64,000 nucleotides of DNA, taken from a virus. Location: positions 1 to 64,000 of IMG/VR virus record IMGVR_UViG_3300033148_003055; one strand, written 5' to 3'. Both the position numbers and the translations under genes were made by a program. Below, in pieces: positions 25,945-31,437 of the stretch. Every line of letters starts with the position of its first letter. Positions within the stretch are counted from its first letter, which is position 1. Below the pieces are notes generated by a model. It was not told the origin of the DNA. It saw only the letters and a program-made list of their open reading frames with translations, and ran no database searches.

Positions 25945-26205
25945 TCACATCATGACGGTGATGGTTTTCACGCAGTCGCCAAGGTCGCTAACGGCCTGCT
26001 TCGGCAGCTGGACGCCGAGTCTGCGCGCCGACTCTACGGCGTCCAACACTTCCTCGAAGGCCTTGGTCAGTCTGGTCTTGGCCGTCTCGCGCATAAAGGA
26101 GGAGTAGCACTTGCCGCAGATGCTATCGTGCATTCCTTTTTCGCAGGCAGCCAACTTGACGCCACACGTGCTGCAGGTCTCTTCGGTCTTCGTCTTGGTC
26201 GTCAT
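25945..26205 (-). CDS. small Zn-ribbon protein with helical tail
   Basis: An 86-residue protein. TCSTCGVKLAACEKGMHDSI followed by CGKC supplies a four-Cys zinc knuckle, and the rest is a helix ending in KTITVMM. It resembles small phage zinc proteins but no named family is clear. GAGGAG lies upstream of the ATG. Confidence 0.6.
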   Translation of the reverse strand: MTTKTKTEETCSTCGVKLAACEKGMHDSICGKCYSSFMRETAKTRLTKAFEEVLDAVESARRLGVQLPKQAVSDLGDCVKTITVMM

Positions 26206-26251
26206 GGTTTTGTTCTCCTCAGCGTCCCACCACGGGCCGCCACTCCCGACC

Positions 26252-26268
26252 CCCCCTTCCAGAGGGGG
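26252..26268 (-). terminator. GC hairpin after a small gene
   Basis: A 6-bp stem CCCCCT/AGGGGG with a 5-base loop lies between the stop at 26282 and the next gene start. No T-run follows, so any termination would be weak. Confidence 0.3.
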
Positions 26269-26281
26269 CGGGGTGGGGGTC

Positions 26282-26500
26282 CTAGATGGTGATGGACTCG
26301 ATGGCCTTCTCCACGGCCTTGGAGGCGCGGTGGCAGGTGCTGCGAGTGGCGGGGTCGAGCTCGGCAGCGTCGGCCTTCATCTCGGTGTAGTCGTTGACGA
26401 TGAACTTGAGAAGGAGGATGTCCTTGGCAGTGAGCGTCACGTTCTTCGTTACGTCGATCATGATTCCGGTCTCCTTGGTTGCGGTCGTTGTGTTGTTCAT
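26282..26500 (-). CDS. hypothetical small helical protein
   Basis: A 72-residue Thr-rich then helical protein (MNNTTTATKETGIMIDVTKN ... SKAVEKAIESITI). It is the first gene after a sigma70-type promoter at 26524-26551 and so heads a short transcription unit of small genes. Function unknown. GGGGA precedes the ATG. Confidence 0.6.
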   Translation of the reverse strand: MNNTTTATKETGIMIDVTKNVTLTAKDILLLKFIVNDYTEMKADAAELDPATRSTCHRASKAVEKAIESITI

Positions 26501-26523
26501 TTCTCTGTCCCCTATCTACTAGT

Positions 26524-26551
26524 AATATACACCATCTATCGGCGGATGCAA
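26524..26551 (-). promoter_or_regulatory. sigma70-type promoter
   Basis: On the minus strand a -35 TTGCAT (26546-26551) and a -10 TATATT (26524-26529) are 16 bases apart in an AT-rich patch of otherwise GC-rich DNA, 24 bases before the start at 26500. It would drive the small genes and then the portal, protease and capsid genes. Confidence 0.65.
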
Positions 26552-26588
26552 GGACAAAATCCACGGATTCTGAAAATAATTTTAATGG

Positions 26589-26620
26589 CCCGTAGACCCC
26601 TGTACGAGGCATTCTACGGG
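26589..26620 (-). terminator. probable terminator after large terminase
   Basis: An 8-bp stem CCCGTAGA/TCTACGGG with a 16-base loop, followed on the minus strand by an A/T-rich run with ATTATTTT, lies about 90 bases past the terminase stop. It sits just before the promoter at 26524-26551, forming a transcription boundary. Confidence 0.5.
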
Positions 26621-26709
26621 GGTCACGGCCTGAGGCCCTGATGGGGAATCCGTGGACTCCTCACGATGGGGGCGTCTCGGGCGGTCATCCGGACGCCACG
26701 CCCGGGACC

Positions 26710-28068
26710 TCAGAGAAGGACGGCCTGCGGCTTCGGGGGAGGGGGCTTCGGCGGGACGAACGTGAGGGCGAGAGCGTCGGCGTGGTCGGGCGAGCGGCCG
26801 ACCCGGGCCTTGACCTTCTCCTTGGCCTCGAGCTGGATACGGCCCTTGCCGTCGAACTTCTTGGAGATGGCGGCGAGCTGCCCGCCGAGCGCGGACCCCG
26901 CTCCCTTCAGCGAGAACTCCTCGTCGCGGAGGGCGAGCATCAGGTTCCAGTACATCTCGGCCCGGACGTTCTTGAACTGGTCGGGGTCGGTGGCGGACTC
27001 GGAGAAGATCACGGGGTTGACGTGGATGTCCTGCTCTTTGAGGATGTCGACTGCGCCGCCACCGTACCCTCCAGTGTTGTCGACGTTGACGTTGGTCGGG
27101 TCGAGCTTCCAGTCCTTGATCAGGTTAATGATCGTGCCGGCGGTCTCGGTCTCCCGCATCGAGCGGTGCCCCTCGACGTGAAGGACGCCGCCGTTGTCCC
27201 GGACGATGAAGACGTTCTCGTCCCCGCCGAACCGGGCGGTGTCGACTCCCATCTTCCTGGCGCCACCCTTGGCGTGGTCCCTGGCCTCGGCCTCTTCGAT
27301 CAGCGACAGGGCGATGAGCGCGTCGACGGCAGCGTCGGGGAACTCGCCCAGGACTCGGCTCTGCCACGCCGGGCTGCCCTCGCCCCACTCCTTCCGTCGC
27401 AGTTCGATCCACGCTTTGTCAGTCAGACCAGGGACGCCATCGGGTAGGTCGAAGGCGCTGATGTGGAGGTGATCCCACTCGTCAGCGATCTTCCCACGGA
27501 ACGCTTCGTAGAACGGACCTGAGGGTCGAAGAGGGTTGCCGGAGTAAATGAGGACGCAGTTACCGGACGACATGTTCCCCTCGAAGGCCTCTGCCATTCC
27601 CGCAGTGAGGCCCGACGATTCATCGACGATCTGGAGTACGTGCGGAGCGTGAAGGCCCGACGCGCTGTCGGGTCGGGCTGGCGACAGAACGTGGGCGAAC
27701 CACTTGGGCCCGAGTTGCCATCCGGTCTTCTGCATATCCCCGCCTAACCGCTCCTTCGAGTTGGCGTGCAGTCGGCGGACCTCGGCCCAGACTGTGGTCA
27801 AGGCCTGCTCCCAGGTGTTGGCGGTGACGACGGCGATGGAATCTTCGTGGCAGGCAGTGAACCAGAGCAGGAGGACTGCTAGGCACCAGCTTTTCCCAGA
27901 ACCGTGTGAGGATCGCACCGCCAGCCGAACCGCTCCCTCTGGGTTGGAGGCAGCGAGCCGGAGGATACGCTGTTGCTTCCCCCACGGCTCGACCCCGAGG
28001 ATGTTGCGGGCGAACCAGACTGGGTCGGTGGTGGCTTCTTCGATTACGAACTCGTCGCCCTTGATCAT
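26710..28068 (-). CDS. terL: terminase large subunit
   Basis: A 452-residue packaging motor. Walker A is RSSHGSGKSWCLA (near residue 55), Walker B VLQIVDESSG (near 145). The nuclease half has GVDTARFGGDENV, the DNTGGYGGGAVD loop and SPDHADALAL, carrying the RNase H-like acidic residues. It cuts concatemers and pumps DNA through the portal. It starts with an ATGA overlap and ends before the terminator at 26620. The small subunit is not adjacent. Confidence 0.93.
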   Translation of the reverse strand: MIKGDEFVIEEATTDPVWFARNILGVEPWGKQQRILRLAASNPEGAVRLAVRSSHGSGKSWCLAVLLLWFTACHEDSIAVVTANTWEQALTTVWAEVRRLHANSKERLGGDMQKTGWQLGPKWFAHVLSPARPDSASGLHAPHVLQIVDESSGLTAGMAEAFEGNMSSGNCVLIYSGNPLRPSGPFYEAFRGKIADEWDHLHISAFDLPDGVPGLTDKAWIELRRKEWGEGSPAWQSRVLGEFPDAAVDALIALSLIEEAEARDHAKGGARKMGVDTARFGGDENVFIVRDNGGVLHVEGHRSMRETETAGTIINLIKDWKLDPTNVNVDNTGGYGGGAVDILKEQDIHVNPVIFSESATDPDQFKNVRAEMYWNLMLALRDEEFSLKGAGSALGGQLAAISKKFDGKGRIQLEAKEKVKARVGRSPDHADALALTFVPPKPPPPKPQAVLL

Positions 28069-28388
28069 AGCTTCTCTACCTCGGACAGCCCGGGGACGGC
28101 CGCGTCCTGCAGGCGCTTGACCTCGGCTTCAAGCTCGGCGATGCGGAGGCGCTTCCGCTCGATCGTCCTGCACGCCTGGCTGTACGCCCAGGCAGTCGGG
28201 TACGGCTGCCAATCGTGTGCGACGGCCAGGTCACGCTCCTCCTTGACCCGAATGAGTTGAGCCTCGAGTTCCTGATACTTGGACATGGCACCCTTCGGTG
28301 GGTCGCCCAGCTTCCGGTCGGTCTCAGGCTGGTACGCCCGCGGCCACCCAAACTCTATTCGCCCGACCTTCATGTCGTCGCCGCTCAT
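28065..28388 (-). CDS. hypothetical protein with C-terminal coiled coil
   Basis: A 107-residue protein (MSGDDMKVGRIEFGWPRAYQ) with a C-terminal heptad-rich helix (LRIAELEAEVKRLQDAA). It shares the LxAEVKRLxxA element with the next gene at 28385-28693, so the two may be related. It overlaps the terminase start. Function unknown. Confidence 0.6.
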   Translation of the reverse strand: MSGDDMKVGRIEFGWPRAYQPETDRKLGDPPKGAMSKYQELEAQLIRVKEERDLAVAHDWQPYPTAWAYSQACRTIERKRLRIAELEAEVKRLQDAAVPGLSEVEKL

Positions 28389-28693
28389 AGTTTCACCTCG
28401 CTCTCGTTAAGGGCGGGGGCAGTGATAAGCGCCTTGAGCCGTTTCACTTCGGCGATCAACGCTGGCACGTCCTGACGAGATTGGGCGATGAAGTCGAGGT
28501 CGGCCTCGCACTGCTTATGATGCGCCATCCAACGCATGGCACACGCCGCCCACTTGAACGGATTGAGCCTCCCCACGATAGTCGTCGGCATGATCGGGTT
28601 GCCGGTCCACACGATGCCACAGTCGCCATGCCACGGCCCAGCAGTTGCCGCGTCGCACCTCTCCTTGATTGCTTTCAGATCGTCGTCGCTCAT
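28385..28693 (-). CDS. hypothetical protein
   Basis: A 102-residue protein beginning MSDDDLKAIKERCDAATAGP, with WTGNPIMPTTIVG, a Trp-rich middle and a VPALIAEVKRLKALIT ending. The DLKAIKERCDAATAGPW start resembles a common small phage protein type that often has an HxxQxxADLxFIAxxRxDVPxL pattern, also present here. Function not known. Confidence 0.65.
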   Translation of the reverse strand: MSDDDLKAIKERCDAATAGPWHGDCGIVWTGNPIMPTTIVGRLNPFKWAACAMRWMAHHKQCEADLDFIAQSRQDVPALIAEVKRLKALITAPALNESEVKL

Positions 28694-29040
28694 ATCCCAC
28701 TCCCCTCCTTCTGCTCATCGGGGTCGTCCTCCGGCCCCGGGCCCATCACACCGATCCGCAGACCATCCTCGAGGATGAGGACTTCGTGGTTCGGGAAGAC
28801 GTCCTTGAGGTGGTCGATGATCCGCTCGCTGTTGGCCTGACCGAGACGCTTCTCTGTGATGATCACCACCGTGTCACCGGGCTCGAGCCGGACGCGCTTC
28901 AGCTCCGTCACCTCGATCATGTCCTCCGGGGTCGGTGGGGTCTCGGCGACCTCGGCGCCGTCGTGACTGAAACTGCCCGGTGACGTGCAGCCGGTGCGCT
29001 TCACGCCGCCTGTCTTGAACGAGTCCTTGGTCATTGCCAT
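28690..29040 (-). CDS. hypothetical protein
   Basis: A 116-residue protein. The C-terminal half (RLEPGDTVVIITEKRLGQAN ... DHLKDVFPNHEVLILEDG) looks like a small alpha/beta domain found in many phage proteins of unknown role. It begins 16 bases after the end of tRNA-Met, with GAGGAG before the ATG, so it may be translated from processed tRNA-cluster RNA. Confidence 0.6.
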   Translation of the reverse strand: MAMTKDSFKTGGVKRTGCTSPGSFSHDGAEVAETPPTPEDMIEVTELKRVRLEPGDTVVIITEKRLGQANSERIIDHLKDVFPNHEVLILEDGLRIGVMGPGPEDDPDEQKEGSGI

Positions 29041-29055
29041 GTCGCTCTCCTCAGT

Positions 29056-29132
29056 TGGTAGCGGGAGCAGGATTCGAACCTGCGATCTCCGGCTTATGAA
29101 ACCGGTGTGCTAGACCACTGCACCATCCCGCC
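29056..29132 (-). tRNA. tRNA-Met (CAT)
   Basis: Acceptor GGCGGGA/TCCCGCT, D stem GTGC/GCAC, anticodon loop TTCATAA, T arm GCAGG-TTCGAAT-CCTGC, A73 and CCA encoded. G1 pairs with U72 and the anticodon stem lacks the three G-C pairs of initiators, so an elongator (or lysidine-modified Ile) is more likely. Confidence 0.88.
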
Positions 29133-29145
29133 CGCTACTCTCCAA

Positions 29146-29219
29146 TGGGGTGACCGGTGGGGGACGATCCCACGTCTGCTGGTACACAGCCAGCTATTCT
29201 TCCGTTGAACTACGGCCAC
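29146..29219 (-). tRNA. tRNA-His (GTG)
   Basis: Acceptor GTGGCCG/CGGTCAC, anticodon arm GCTGG-CTGTGTA-CCAGC (anticodon GTG), C73 and CCA. The T loop is ATCGTCC rather than TTCGAAT, which is unusual. C73 is typical for His; the usual extra G-1 is not obvious. Confidence 0.8.
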
Positions 29220-29227
29220 TATTAAGG

Positions 29228-29320
29228 GTCCTCGACCAGGATTCGAACCTGGATTACCGGCGGACCGGTGTTCCGACCTACCGCCGTCGCGCGCAGCACG
29301 GCTATTGGAAGACCGAGGAC
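29228..29320 (-). tRNA. tRNA-like element, isotype unresolved
   Basis: The T arm (CCAGG-TTCGAAT-CCTGG) and acceptor (GTCCTCG/CGAGGAC) are good, and a D-like arm CGAC-GGCGGTAG-GTCG is present. The hairpin where the anticodon arm should lie is ACCGG-TCCG-CCGGT, with only 4 loop bases, and about 20 extra bases separate the acceptor from the D-like arm. No CCA is encoded. It may be a degenerate, intron-like or class II tRNA that I could not fold. Confidence 0.45.
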
Positions 29321-29332
29321 CATTCTCTTCTC

Positions 29333-29407
29333 TGGCGCCCTGACGGGGTGTCGATCCCCGCTCTCCCGCTAGACAGGCGGGTGTTCTGGCCGATGAACTA
29401 CCAGGGC
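29333..29407 (-). tRNA. tRNA-Asp (GTC)
   Basis: Acceptor GCCCTGG/TCAGGGC, anticodon arm CCCGC-CTGTCTA-GCGGG (anticodon GTC), T loop ATCGACA, G73 (the Asp identity base) and CCA encoded. Position 37 is U, which is unusual. Confidence 0.85.
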
Positions 29408-29419
29408 GCGCTGTGTATC

Positions 29420-29495
29420 TGGCAGGGCAGGAGGGATTCGAACCCCCAATCGCCCGGTCCGTAGCCGGGTGCCTTATCCGTTGGGCCACTGCCCC
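29420..29495 (-). tRNA. tRNA-Arg (ACG)
   Basis: Acceptor GGGGCAG/CTGCCCT, anticodon arm CCCGG-CTACGGA-CCGGG (anticodon ACG), T arm with TTCGAAT, G73 and CCA encoded. A34 would need editing to inosine to read all CGN codons. Confidence 0.9.
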
Positions 29496-29497
29496 GA

Positions 29498-29573
29498 TGG
29501 TCGGTGGGGGAGGATTTGAACCTCCGCCTTCACGCTTATCAGGCGCGTGCTCTGACCCCTGAACTACCCACCG
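29498..29573 (-). tRNA. tRNA-Ile (GAT)
   Basis: Acceptor CGGTGGG/CCCACCG, anticodon arm CGCGC-CTGATAA-GCGTG (anticodon GAT), T arm GGAGG-TTCAAAT-CCTCC, A73 and CCA encoded. Confidence 0.9.
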
Positions 29574-29584
29574 ACTCGTCGTAC

Positions 29585-29672
29585 TGGAGGAAGGCGGAGG
29601 ACTTGCACCCCACCCCGTGAAGGGCGAACTGTTTTCTAAACAGGCCCGGCACGCTTGACCGGTTCGCCTTCC
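29585..29672 (-). tRNA. class II tRNA, probably Ser (AGA)
   Basis: An 88-base tRNA with a long variable arm. Acceptor GGAAGGC/GCCTTCC, D stem CCGG/CCGG, anticodon region CTGT-TTAGAAA-ACAG giving anticodon AGA, T loop TGCAAGT, U73 and CCA encoded. The discriminator base is atypical for Ser, so the isotype is uncertain. Confidence 0.65.
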
Positions 29673-29680
29673 AGTTACTA

Positions 29681-29756
29681 TGGCGGGCCGCACAGGGGTC
29701 GAACCTGCACCCTCCTGATTTGGAATCAGGCGCTCTACCCTCTGAGCTTCCGACCC
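29681..29756 (-). tRNA. tRNA-Trp (CCA)
   Basis: Acceptor GGGTCGG/GCGGCCC (one mismatch), D stem GCTC/GAGC, anticodon arm CCTGA-TTCCAAA-TCAGG (anticodon CCA), T loop TTCGACC, G73 (Trp identity) and CCA encoded. Confidence 0.88.
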
Positions 29757-29764
29757 TCGGACGC

Positions 29765-29840
29765 TGGACCGGACGGAGGGACTTGAACCCTCACCTCCAG
29801 CATGGCGAGCTGGCGTGCAGCCGTTGAACACCACGCCCGG
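29765..29840 (-). tRNA. tRNA-Gly (GCC)
   Basis: Acceptor CCGGGCG/CGTCCGG, anticodon arm CCAGC-TCGCCAT-GCTGG (anticodon GCC), T arm GAGGG-TTCAAGT-CCCTC, U73 (typical for Gly) and CCA encoded. Position 33 is C instead of the near-universal U. Confidence 0.85.
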
Positions 29841-29851
29841 TCGAATACTTT

Positions 29852-29927
29852 TGGTGGAGACGGTCGGAATCGAACCGACCACACGGACCTTGCAAGGGTC
29901 TGTCGCCCCCTTGGAACATGCGCCCCC
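29852..29927 (-). tRNA. tRNA-Ala (TGC)
   Basis: Acceptor GGGGGCG/CGTCTCC with wobble pairs, anticodon loop CTTGCAA (anticodon TGC), T arm GTCGG-TTCGATT-CCGAC, A73 and CCA encoded. The G3-U70 pair, an Ala identity element, is present. Confidence 0.85.
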
Positions 29928-29938
29928 ACTCTCGACTA

Positions 29939-30014
29939 TGGTAGGACTGGTGGGCTTCGAACCCACAACCGTCAGATTAAGAATCTGCTGCTCGTCCACT
30001 TGAGCTTCAGTCCT
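29939..30014 (-). tRNA. tRNA-Lys (CTT)
   Basis: Acceptor AGGACTG/CAGTCCT, D stem GCTC/GAGC, anticodon loop TTCTTAA (anticodon CTT), T arm GTGGG-TTCGAAG-CCCAC, A73 and CCA encoded. Confidence 0.88.
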
Positions 30015-30022
30015 CTCGTTCC

Positions 30023-30113
30023 TGGTTGGGCCGCCTGGACTTGAACCAGGAACCTCCCGATTTCGGGTGCTCTGCCTCGCGAACTGGTACCCCAGCCGCT
30101 CTGAACTACAGCG
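30023..30113 (-). tRNA. tRNA-like element, isotype unresolved
   Basis: The 3' half is normal: T arm CCTGG-TTCAAGT-CCAGG, acceptor 3' strand CGGCCCA, A73, CCA. A D-like arm GTTC-GCGAGGCA-GAGC is present. The anticodon position is a hairpin CCCG-AAAT-CGGG with a 4-base loop, and no fully matching 5' acceptor strand is found (best TGGG near 30091-30094). The 5' boundary is uncertain. Confidence 0.45.
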
Positions 30114-30124
30114 CCTTCGTATCT

Positions 30125-30199
30125 TGGTCGGCGTGGCAGGGATCGAACCTGCGACGTCCTGCTCCCAAAGCAGGCCCCCTACCGCTGGGTCACACGCCG
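30125..30199 (-). tRNA. tRNA-Pro (TGG)
   Basis: Acceptor CGGCGTG/CACGCCG, anticodon arm CCTGC-TTTGGGA-GCAGG (anticodon TGG), T arm GCAGG-TTCGATC-CCTGC, A73 and CCA encoded. Its 5' acceptor strand overlaps the last codons and stop of the protein gene at 30190-30420. Confidence 0.9.
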
Positions 30200-30420
30200 A
30201 CGATCATGTCCCCGGTCCTCCCGCACGCAGGGCAGACGACAGCGTAGAAGCTCGACGTCTGCCCAATCTGCAGGCGACCGTCCACGTAAAGCATCGGCGC
30301 ACCACATCCGGTCTTACTGCACAGCACCCCGGCCTCCCTCTTTGTGGCCTCCTCTTGGGCGTCCTTCGCCCGCCTCATCGCCGCTCGGTTGTGGTCCGCC
30401 AACGTTTCCATCTCACCCAT
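30190..30420 (-). CDS. small Zn-ribbon protein inside the tRNA cluster
   Basis: From the ATG at 30418-30420 (AGGGGAA upstream) there are 76 residues: a helical N-terminus, then LCSKTGCGAPMLYVDGR and VVCPACGRTG, a four-Cys zinc site. The final codons (IVGV-stop) lie within the 5' strand of tRNA-Pro, so RNA processing of the tRNA would cut off the mRNA's stop codon. Function unknown. Confidence 0.65.
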   Translation of the reverse strand: MGEMETLADHNRAAMRRAKDAQEEATKREAGVLCSKTGCGAPMLYVDGRLQIGQTSSFYAVVCPACGRTGDMIVGV

Positions 30421-30435
30421 GTCGCTTCCCCTATC

Positions 30436-30510
30436 TGGAGCCGGCGGAGGGTCTCGAACCCCCGTCTGCACTTTACGAGAGTGCTGCTAAGCCAACTCAG
30501 CTACGCCGGC
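30436..30510 (-). tRNA. tRNA-Thr (CGT)
   Basis: Acceptor GCCGGCG/CGCCGGC, anticodon arm GCACT-CTCGTAA-AGTGC (anticodon CGT), T arm GGGGG-TTCGAGA-CCCTC, U73 and CCA encoded. U73 is not the common base for Thr. Confidence 0.87.
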
Positions 30511-30520
30511 CCTTGTGAAC

Positions 30521-30589
30521 TGGTGGGCGGGGGCGCCCCATCGGCAAACAGCGGATTCGCCGTCGGAGTCTCGAACGCCTCCCCCGCCC
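30521..30589 (-). ncRNA. CCA-ended tRNA-like element (69 bases)
   Basis: A perfect 7-bp acceptor-like stem GGGCGGG/CCCGCCC is followed by A and CCA, exactly as in the flanking tRNAs. Inside are a GGAG...CTCC hairpin and a longer GC-rich hairpin with loop CCGCT. There is no normal T arm on the 3' side. It is spaced like a tRNA in the cluster, so it is either a decayed tRNA or a tRNA mimic. Confidence 0.45.
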
Positions 30590-30596
30590 CTTCCTA

Positions 30597-30657
30597 TGGT
30601 GCCGGCCTCCCGTCAGTCCGGGGCCCCGCGTGCTACACGGGGGTGCTAGCGGCCGGC
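30597..30657 (-). ncRNA. CCA-ended tRNA-like element (61 bases)
   Basis: Perfect 7-bp acceptor-like stem GCCGGCC/GGCCGGC, then A and CCA. A D-like arm GCTA...TAGC and a CCCG-GACTGA-CGGG hairpin lie inside, but the total is only 61 bases and no TTCGA-type loop is present. It directly follows the 69-base element and has the same plan, suggesting a shared origin or role. Confidence 0.45.
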
Positions 30658-30677
30658 GTCGTTGCCTTATCGGTCCA

Positions 30678-30851
30678 TCATCCCCAGACTTCAATGCCTT
30701 GTAGGGCGGCGTGTTGCCTGCATCCGAAGGCGGTGTGGATACTGCCCTTGAACTTCCCTTTCTGTACCGGGATCGAGGGGCTCCCCTCGAGCGGCCCGAA
30801 GCACGCCATGCACACCTTCCGGAAGTCCTGGGTCGGCTTGCGCTTGATCAT
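30678..30851 (-). CDS. 57-residue Cys/His protein
   Basis: ATG 30849-30851, stop 30678-30680. The peptide MIKRKPTQDFRKV continues with CMAC and later GCRQH, a possible CxxC...CxxH zinc site. Lys/Arg-rich. GGTGGA lies before the ATG. It is the first protein gene upstream of the tRNA cluster. Function unknown. Confidence 0.6.
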   Translation of the reverse strand: MIKRKPTQDFRKVCMACFGPLEGSPSIPVQKGKFKGSIHTAFGCRQHAALQGIEVWG

Positions 30852-30866
30852 CTCGTATCCACCCCC

Positions 30867-30977
30867 CTACAGCTTCGAGTCCAGGTAATAGATCGCCACC
30901 CCGACCGACACAGCGAAGCCCACCCACAGGGTCAGCACCCCGAGCGCGATCCCGAGGAGGAGCCAGAGGATGGTCAT
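30867..30977 (-). CDS. 36-residue membrane peptide
   Basis: From the ATG at 30975-30977 (GGGAGGA upstream) the peptide MTILWLLLGIALGVLTLWVG is almost wholly hydrophobic, ending IYYLDSKL. One membrane helix is expected. It overlaps the next gene by 4 bases. Function unknown. Confidence 0.5.
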   Translation of the reverse strand: MTILWLLLGIALGVLTLWVGFAVSVGVAIYYLDSKL

Positions 30978-31216
30978 GACTTCCTCCCCCACCTGGCGAG
31001 CCGGACGCCAAGCGTAGCCACGGCTTGGAACGGCCAGGTCACTGCACACGCGATCGCCACGACCAGGATGACCGCGGCCATCACCGGCCAGAAGAACAGG
31101 GCGATGGCGACCAGCTTCCAGTCTTCGTCATCGATCTTCGAGGGAGCGTACCGGAGTAACCCCACCCCCGTCAGGAACCCGACCAGTAGGTACCCCACTA
31201 TCGCTAGGTATATCAC
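30974..31216 (-). CDS. small membrane protein (tandem paralog 1)
   Basis: From the GTG at 31214-31216 there are 80 residues with two to three membrane helices: VIYLAIVGYLLVGFLTG at the start and LVAIALFFWPVMAAVILVVA later, with a basic end. The opening VI-x-VGYLLVG block recurs in the next gene, so the two are tandem duplicates. Confidence 0.6.
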   Translation of the reverse strand: MIYLAIVGYLLVGFLTGVGLLRYAPSKIDDEDWKLVAIALFFWPVMAAVILVVAIACAVTWPFQAVATLGVRLARWGRKS

Positions 31217-31437
31217 TCCCCACCCCCGTCTCTGGGCTTGCACACCGTCGCCAGCCACTGTACCGCCTTCGCCCACAACGCCAGTATCGTCAAGAGCAAA
31301 GCGATAGGCCAGCCGAAGACGAGGAACACGTTGAAGCCTTGGACCTCCAGCTCCGGCTGCGGGTCGAGCCAGCGCAGGTAAACAACCGCGAACACCGACC
31401 CGACCAACAGATACCCCACCACGTATACGGCGATCAC
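31213..31437 (-). CDS. small membrane protein (tandem paralog 2)
   Basis: From the GTG at 31435-31437 there are 74 residues: VIAVYVVGYLLVGSVFAVVY, then NVFLVFGWPIALLLTILALW. Both the helix pattern and the GWP/FWP turn match the gene at 30974-31216. Ribosome sites of both are the same GGGGTGGGGA type. Function unknown; a holin-like pair is one possibility. Confidence 0.6.
   Translation of the reverse strand: MIAVYVVGYLLVGSVFAVVYLRWLDPQPELEVQGFNVFLVFGWPIALLLTILALWAKAVQWLATVCKPRDGGGE

Noticed and set aside
29094-29999. A 301-residue open frame across the tRNA cluster (minus strand).
   Set aside because: It runs through many clear tRNA genes and its protein is a string of tRNA-encoded fragments. 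The frame is open only because of base composition.
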